Source of the DNA: a virus
Strand: one strand, 5' to 3'
Virus record (IMG/VR): IMGVR_UViG_3300030687_000048
Coordinates: 1-27,004 of that record
DNA length: 27,004 nt
The notes under the pieces: model-generated
Told to the model about the DNA's origin: nothing
The model's database searches: none
The model's input: the letters and a program-made list of their open reading frames with translations, nothing else
Made by a program: the position numbers and the translations under genes
Shown: piece after piece, positions 22,797 through 27,004 of the stretch
How positions within the stretch are numbered: position 1 is the first letter of the stretch
Layout: every line of letters starts with the position of its first letter

Positions 22797-25087
22797 TACG
22801 TTGCCACTCCAAGTAAAGTGAACGTGACGTTCGCCAGCGTCGCATCTGCAGTAGCCGGAGCTAAAACAGTCAGGACCTGTCCGGGTGTTATCGATGCAGT
22901 TCCCGTCAAAGTGAACGTCGCTGTGGTTGCCGATGCAGCAAATACCATCGTGCCAATTGTCGAGCTATTGACTTGTATCGTGAATGTTGCACTAGCTGTA
23001 GGTGCAACGCCGGCAAAACCTTGAGAGGAACTGAAGTTCGCACTCCACGTAACAGTTCTAACCGAAACCATCTCGAGGACGATCTGCGACGCGGTGTACG
23101 TTCCTGCAACGCCACCCGGGATATCGTAGTACTTGACGGCTGCTGCCGCAGTTGCAACTGCAGATGTAACGAATGCCGTCGAAGCTGCGACAGTATTATT
23201 CGTTCCGGCAATTGCCGTAGCAACTTCTGTGTTGCCCGCCGTGAAGTTATTCGTTCCTGTCCAGGTGTTACTTGAACCAACAAGAGCACCACCAACGCCT
23301 GAGACATCAGTAGACTCTAACACGACCGCGCCTGTTCGGGTATTGAACGATGTCACTCCGCCTGGAGACGTAACGCTTAGGACGCCACTTGTTATCGTCA
23401 ATCCAGATCCAACGGTTATAGTTCCCGTTGTACTAGTCGTCGCAACCGGCACGCTAATTGTACCAGCAGTTACGCTTATACCCGAACCAACGATTACCCC
23501 ACCAAGAGTAGACGTCGTAGCATCTGGTAATGTGTAGGTCGAAGCAGAGTTCGTTATCTCAAGGTTGCCATTCGAATCTGTAGACAGGGTGATGCCAGTG
23601 CCCGGAACAATCGTCTTCAACTTTATCGCGCCAGTCGTAGAGCCACTGTTGACGATAAGCGTCGTGCCCGAAGCATCATTGTTGTCCGTCGCGGAAACCA
23701 CGACTGTTCCTGTCTGTCCACTAACAGAAGTCACCAAGCCTGAGGTGTTGAGCGAAAGTGTTCCGCCTCCGGTTACGCTAAGACCTGATCCAACTATAAC
23801 ACCGCCCAACGTTCCCACCGTAGCGGCAGGCAACGTATAAGGAGTAATCGTTACCGCTCCTGTCTCTCCATTCACCGAAGTGACTGGAGTGAAGCCAAGA
23901 TCGATAACTCCAGTAGATGCGTTGATTGTCAGGTTCCCGTCCGAAGGGGCCTTGACGCCACCAAGCACTGAAGTTGAACCAATCGGCAAGACATATGGGC
24001 TCGGCGCACCAATCAACGCCGAGTATTCACCCGAGTATGCAACAGCGGCGAACCCTGAGATATTTGTGTTGTTGAGAACAACAGCTCCTGTCAATCCATT
24101 CACGGAAGTGACGGGATAGGGGATATCCGCATAGTCAACACTTAGCAGGCCCGGTGTACTTCCACCAATCTCAACAGTCAGACCCGTGCCGATCTGAACC
24201 GTACCCAGAGATGTGTATGTTGCAGGATTAACCACAAAATCTGTGGTTGCGATTTGACGAATGAAAACAGTTGCCAGATCTCCAACGGCAGGCTGTATAA
24301 GAATCGCCGTGTCGAAGTTGAATGTCGCGTAGATGCCAGATTCAACAACCGAAGTGACGTAGCGACACGTAGAGAACAGTGCGCCATTGGTGAACTCAAG
24401 AATGATCTGACCAATATAGGTCGGAATCATGTTCGACGTCACCTCGGAAGCCAGCACAGTTATCGACATCGTATCCGAAGACACGACCGTGATCTGCGAC
24501 TCTTGAGCGAACGCGTAAGCATCGAACTGCCACATAGAACTTTGGTCTGTGTACGCAAAGAACGGAGACTGTGAGAATTCCGAATAGCCACTAACGACAT
24601 AGACATTGGGAATAGCTTGCTGCGATTGTGGTAATAGATCCGGGGAGGCCAGGACCGCGACACGGAAATCATTGTTCGACTGCGCCGTCTGAATCCACAT
24701 GGAGAAATTCTGGCCGACCACATTAACATAGATGCTAATCGTGATTGCATTACCAGGAGGACTCGTGGTCGAGGAAATCTTCTGAATCAATTCCGACCAG
24801 GCGACGAGAGCGAAGAGGACGCCACCCGTGGTGAATAATCCTAGCTCACCGAAATAGAAAGGTCCCAGTTCGTAATCGAGGACGACGCCATACATGACGG
24901 TGTTAGCCGATACGGTAACTGGCGTGCTTGGGACCCCGGAAAAGACAACACTACCATGGATATTAGTGTCGGTTGGTGCGGGAACGTAGTTGACCGCAGA
25001 GCCAAGTTCAAAGGTTCCTAATGTTATTGGACCAGTACTTGATGCGAGTAAAGCCGCTCCCTGATTTGTGAGCTGGACGCTTACCAT
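22796..25087 (-). CDS. Tail-collar type fibre protein with beta-sandwich C-terminal domain
   Basis: The product has 763 residues. Residues 1 to about 280 match the collar-fibre N-terminal domain (LTNQGAALLASS, TFELGSAVNYVP, GPFYFGELGLF, WQFDAYAFA) and parallel the 688-residue fibre along their whole length. The shaft has VNGLTGAVVLNN, EYSALIGAP, TTSTLGGVIVGSG and FNTRTGAVVLE repeats. The last about 115 residues, from VKYYDIPGG onward, form a beta domain (QGFAGVAPTASATF, TPGQVLTVLAPATADATL) of a type I have seen in phage structural proteins. This differs from the tip of the 688-residue fibre, so the two likely recognise different targets. GGAGGA lies six bases before the ATG, within the end of the endonuclease gene, which overlaps by seven bases. 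Confidence 0.83.
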   Translation of the reverse strand: MVSVQLTNQGAALLASSTGPITLGTFELGSAVNYVPAPTDTNIHGSVVFSGVPSTPVTVSANTVMYGVVLDYELGPFYFGELGLFTTGGVLFALVAWSELIQKISSTTSPPGNAITISIYVNVVGQNFSMWIQTAQSNNDFRVAVLASPDLLPQSQQAIPNVYVVSGYSEFSQSPFFAYTDQSSMWQFDAYAFAQESQITVVSSDTMSITVLASEVTSNMIPTYIGQIILEFTNGALFSTCRYVTSVVESGIYATFNFDTAILIQPAVGDLATVFIRQIATTDFVVNPATYTSLGTVQIGTGLTVEIGGSTPGLLSVDYADIPYPVTSVNGLTGAVVLNNTNISGFAAVAYSGEYSALIGAPSPYVLPIGSTSVLGGVKAPSDGNLTINASTGVIDLGFTPVTSVNGETGAVTITPYTLPAATVGTLGGVIVGSGLSVTGGGTLSLNTSGLVTSVSGQTGTVVVSATDNNDASGTTLIVNSGSTTGAIKLKTIVPGTGITLSTDSNGNLEITNSASTYTLPDATTSTLGGVIVGSGISVTAGTISVPVATTSTTGTITVGSGLTITSGVLSVTSPGGVTSFNTRTGAVVLESTDVSGVGGALVGSSNTWTGTNNFTAGNTEVATAIAGTNNTVAASTAFVTSAVATAAAAVKYYDIPGGVAGTYTASQIVLEMVSVRTVTWSANFSSSQGFAGVAPTASATFTIQVNSSTIGTMVFAASATTATFTLTGTASITPGQVLTVLAPATADATLANVTFTLLGVAT
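23481..23508. repeat. 28-bp shaft repeat DNA shared with the giant fibre gene
   Basis: Identical to 15087-15114. The match includes the codons before the TLGGVI peptide, so it is not limited to one conserved motif. Confidence 0.75.
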
Positions 25088-26259
25088 GGTCTTCCTCCAC
25101 TCAGTCTGGTTAAAATGCGTCGTACCTCAATCTTACTATTAAGTGGATACATATCTACTTTTCCTTTAGGGTGTCCTATCGCAAGGACAAAAGTGGCCCC
25201 AGTTTCCCTGCACCACTTTATAGCCGAGTGAAATTTTTGGAGGTTTTTGTCTATATCCAAACTAGCTGTGTACGTACTCTTAACTTCAAAAAGAATCCTT
25301 TCGCCGCTAGTCATCTCAACTAAAGCATCTGGGTAGTACCTTCTACTTTTGTCTTCGTGTTTATAGTATAGACATGGTAAGTTTTTAGATTTCGTCCATA
25401 GTTTTGTTATCTCAGGCTCCAAATATTTGAGTACGAAAGGTTCATATCCCTGAACCCTATGTAGTTTTCCATTTATTCTTATGGATTTTCTTTTGTAACT
25501 ATTTTTCTGTCTTTCAAATATTTCAGGATCCTGCGTCACCCACTTTACGCCATATCTTGCCTGACAGGTAGCTACACATTTCTGGTACCATTCTGGCGTC
25601 TGGGAAAACCAATCCACTTCATATCTTTCCTGAAATGTGGATCTAGTTTTTTCCTTGCAGGTTTCTAACTGAGTGACCCACGAGACTCCATATTTTTGAG
25701 TACAAGTTTGTCGAACTTTTTCGTACCAATCTTGTGTCTGTGAAAAATCCCGAACCCCATATCTGTCTTCGATTGTCTTGTGTGCTTTCCTACTTAAGGA
25801 TGGTGAATCAAAAGTAGAAGATCCACCATAACGTTTACGGTTTGTTTGCTTCCTCTTCTCTATTACTGATTTGTCAAGGGATACATGGATCACACCTCTT
25901 ATCCTTAGATGACTTTCCTCAATCTTTTGTCGAACTTCAGGAGAACCTGCAGCGCAGCTACGACCACAATACTTGGCTTTAAACCCACCTTGAAAACTTA
26001 TTTCTGAGTTCGGATTCCGGGTTGTCAACTCTGATCCACACCTGTGACACGTACTACGTCCTGGTTGAAGAAATTTGAATAGTTGTTCCGTACTAAATTT
26101 TGCGCCCAGAAATTTAGTAAGCCTGCGATGTAATTTGTAGTCTAGTTTTTCTGAGGTATACCATAAAGGTTTGCCACCAATTCGGTTATCAAGAAACCAC
26201 TCGTACGTTTCTTGCCGGTTATATTTTCCATCTATGTTAGGTTGAAGCTTCTTTGACAC
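25081..26259 (-). CDS. Putative PD-(D/E)XK homing endonuclease with zinc knuckle and tandem repeats
   Basis: The product has 392 residues from the GTG at 26259. The open frame extends upstream to 26421 but lacks a ribosome site there and would overlap the divergent nuclease. Order of parts: helical N-terminus; a zinc knuckle at Cys71, Cys74, Cys98, Cys102 (CHRC, CGRSC); about five repeats of about 23 residues (TIEDRYGVRDFSQTQDWYEK type, DUF7487-like) at about 135-260; and a C-terminal nuclease domain with GYE (Glu273), YYPDALV (Asp311) and FEVKSTY (Glu325, Lys327). Such RYGV repeats with this nuclease core are seen in phage homing endonucleases. The gene is visibly richer in A+T than the fibre genes on either side, as expected of a recent arrival. 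It heads the fibre/propeller unit and overlaps the first fibre gene by seven bases. The site it cuts cannot be told from sequence. Confidence 0.7.
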   Translation of the reverse strand: MSKKLQPNIDGKYNRQETYEWFLDNRIGGKPLWYTSEKLDYKLHRRLTKFLGAKFSTEQLFKFLQPGRSTCHRCGSELTTRNPNSEISFQGGFKAKYCGRSCAAGSPEVRQKIEESHLRIRGVIHVSLDKSVIEKRKQTNRKRYGGSSTFDSPSLSRKAHKTIEDRYGVRDFSQTQDWYEKVRQTCTQKYGVSWVTQLETCKEKTRSTFQERYEVDWFSQTPEWYQKCVATCQARYGVKWVTQDPEIFERQKNSYKRKSIRINGKLHRVQGYEPFVLKYLEPEITKLWTKSKNLPCLYYKHEDKSRRYYPDALVEMTSGERILFEVKSTYTASLDIDKNLQKFHSAIKWCRETGATFVLAIGHPKGKVDMYPLNSKIEVRRILTRLSGGRPW

Positions 26260-26266
26260 GAGTGAT

Positions 26267-26274
26267 CTCCTTCT
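26267..26274 (-). promoter_or_regulatory. Ribosome binding site that fixes the endonuclease start
   Basis: On the minus strand AGAAGGAG lies seven bases before the GTG at 26257-26259. The upstream ATG and TTG codons in the same frame have nothing comparable, so this site decides the start. Confidence 0.7.
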
Positions 26275-26340
26275 GAATACCATGAAATTTGATACCGCAA
26301 CCAGTAAATATTCCTCAGACTTCATAAGGTGCGTAGCATA

Positions 26341-27004
26341 GTGATAACGATAAAGCCCCTTTCTCAGCACGGAATTGCTCAGGATTTTCTGCAGACGTAC
26401 AAGAAAATCCTGAAGGATCAAAAGTTCTATTCAAAGACGACACCAAGTCGCATCCTTTCTCTCCGTCCTTCCCAAATGCCGTTCTGTCCTCTTTCCGTAT
26501 TCGTCAACCATGCCAAACATGGGATGTATAGGGAAGAGGATTTTTCCATGGCATTCTACACTCGAGTTGGCACCGTCGTGCATGAGGTGATGCAAAATTT
26601 CCTCTGCATGTCAGGCAAACTTCTAGCCGACTATCATTGCCGCGAATGTAATAAGTGGCATCGAATGTCTTACAAGACCGAGTGTTGCGGATTCCCCACC
26701 CAATATCATGAAGTCGAAATAGATTACAAAGGCATCAAGGGCCATATCGATGCTATCTACAAGGATCGAAATGGTAAGCTGTGGATCGTCGACTTCAAGA
26801 CGACAAGCCTTGATGGTGCGAAGAAGAAACAGAAAGACCCGGGTGTCGTCTACAAGGAACAGATAGAGACCTATGCAGTTCTCGTTGAGCTCCAATACGG
26901 GATAAAGATCGAAGGCTACGCGAACTCATTTGTCATCCGAGATAACCCGATCAAGAATGATCCGCCTATGTGGTGCACTCGCTTGACTCCGCAAATGCGT
27001 AAGA
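26341..27004 (+). CDS. RecB/Cas4-like PD-(D/E)XK nuclease (3' truncated)
   Basis: A frame open from 26308 to the right edge encodes at least 221 residues from the GTG at 26341, which has AAGG nine to twelve bases upstream. The GTG at 26329 is an alternative. The nuclease motifs are YTRVGTVVHE (His81), GHIDAIY (Asp137) and LWIVDFKTTS (Asp151, Lys153), the H, D and D-x-K pattern of RecB/Cas4-like enzymes. Further along, YKEQIETYAV resembles the QxxxY helix of the same family. Cysteines at 100, 103, 115 and 116 may hold a metal. The start LRPSQMPFCP is typical of phage members. Such phage enzymes act in DNA processing or recombination; the exact role is not clear. It is divergent from the endonuclease by 81 bases. 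The end lies outside the window. Confidence 0.75.
   Translation, partial: MITIKPLSQHGIAQDFLQTYKKILKDQKFYSKTTPSRILSLRPSQMPFCPLSVFVNHAKHGMYREEDFSMAFYTRVGTVVHEVMQNFLCMSGKLLADYHCRECNKWHRMSYKTECCGFPTQYHEVEIDYKGIKGHIDAIYKDRNGKLWIVDFKTTSLDGAKKKQKDPGVVYKEQIETYAVLVELQYGIKIEGYANSFVIRDNPIKNDPPMWCTRLTPQMRK

Noticed and set aside
19789-25087. Diversity-generating retroelement variable region in the fibre tips
   Set aside because: No reverse transcriptase or adenine-biased template repeat is visible in the window. The shared DNA blocks lie in the shafts, not the tips.
26282-26341. A 19-codon leader-like frame ending in TAGTG at the start of the right-edge nuclease
   Set aside because: The overlap looks like coupling, but there is no ribosome site before its ATG and the peptide has no attenuator features.
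26260-26421. Upstream extension of the homing-type endonuclease
   Set aside because: The added 54 residues have no ribosome site and overlap the start of the divergent nuclease; the GTG at 26259 has an excellent site.
26623-26895. Open minus-strand frame of 90 codons
   Set aside because: It is antisense to the RecB/Cas4-like nuclease, whose motifs are clear on the plus strand, and has no ribosome site or recognisable features.

Overview
The window is a piece of a large double-stranded DNA tailed phage (Caudoviricetes) or a prophage-like relative. It has several long tail-fibre genes, a holin/endolysin/spanin lysis set, a 5'-3' exonuclease, and no bacterial housekeeping or ribosomal genes. 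The Rz/Rz1-like spanin pair implies a Gram-negative host. No genus or host can be named from the sequence alone. Genes are tightly packed, often with overlapping stop and start codons, and no stretch over 300 bases lacks a gene.

Layout. (1) Bases 1-2991, plus strand: the tail end of an unidentified gene, a probable beta-helix surface protein, and a collar-type tail fibre with a pyocin-knob-like C-terminal part, closed by a bidirectional terminator. (2) Bases 3056-4986, minus strand: a short virion-type protein, a repeat-rich fibre-like protein sharing a domain with it, and a small zinc-finger protein. (3) Bases 5052-9576, minus strand: a helix-turn-helix/metallophosphoesterase protein, a protein with two DUF3175-like domains, an outer-membrane spanin lipoprotein of 58 residues, an inner-membrane spanin, an unknown helical protein and a six-blade kelch-like propeller. 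(4) Bases 9623-18117, minus strand: a 2315-residue tail fibre preceded by a compact lysis cassette (GH19 endolysin, membrane-anchored extracytoplasmic protein, holin). (5) Bases 18254-19792, plus strand: a small unknown protein, a NUMOD-like DNA-binding protein and a FEN/T5-type 5'-3' exonuclease. (6) Bases 19789-26259, minus strand: a second propeller between two collar-type fibres, headed by a likely mobile PD-(D/E)XK endonuclease. (7) Bases 26341 to the right edge, plus strand: a RecB/Cas4-like PD-(D/E)XK nuclease cut off by the window.

How it works together. Four long fibre genes and two propeller genes suggest an elaborate host-recognition apparatus. The fibres share DNA blocks that look recently copied between genes. 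The lysis functions follow the standard order of events: the holin opens the inner membrane, the GH19 enzyme cuts peptidoglycan, and the spanins fuse inner and outer membranes. Their genes are split, however, by about 9 kb of fibre and propeller sequence. The most interesting unexplained element is the twice-occurring partnership of a long fibre gene with a six-repeat propeller gene directly downstream. Next are the two-domain DUF3175-like protein in the spanin neighbourhood and the unrecognised membrane-anchored protein between holin and endolysin.
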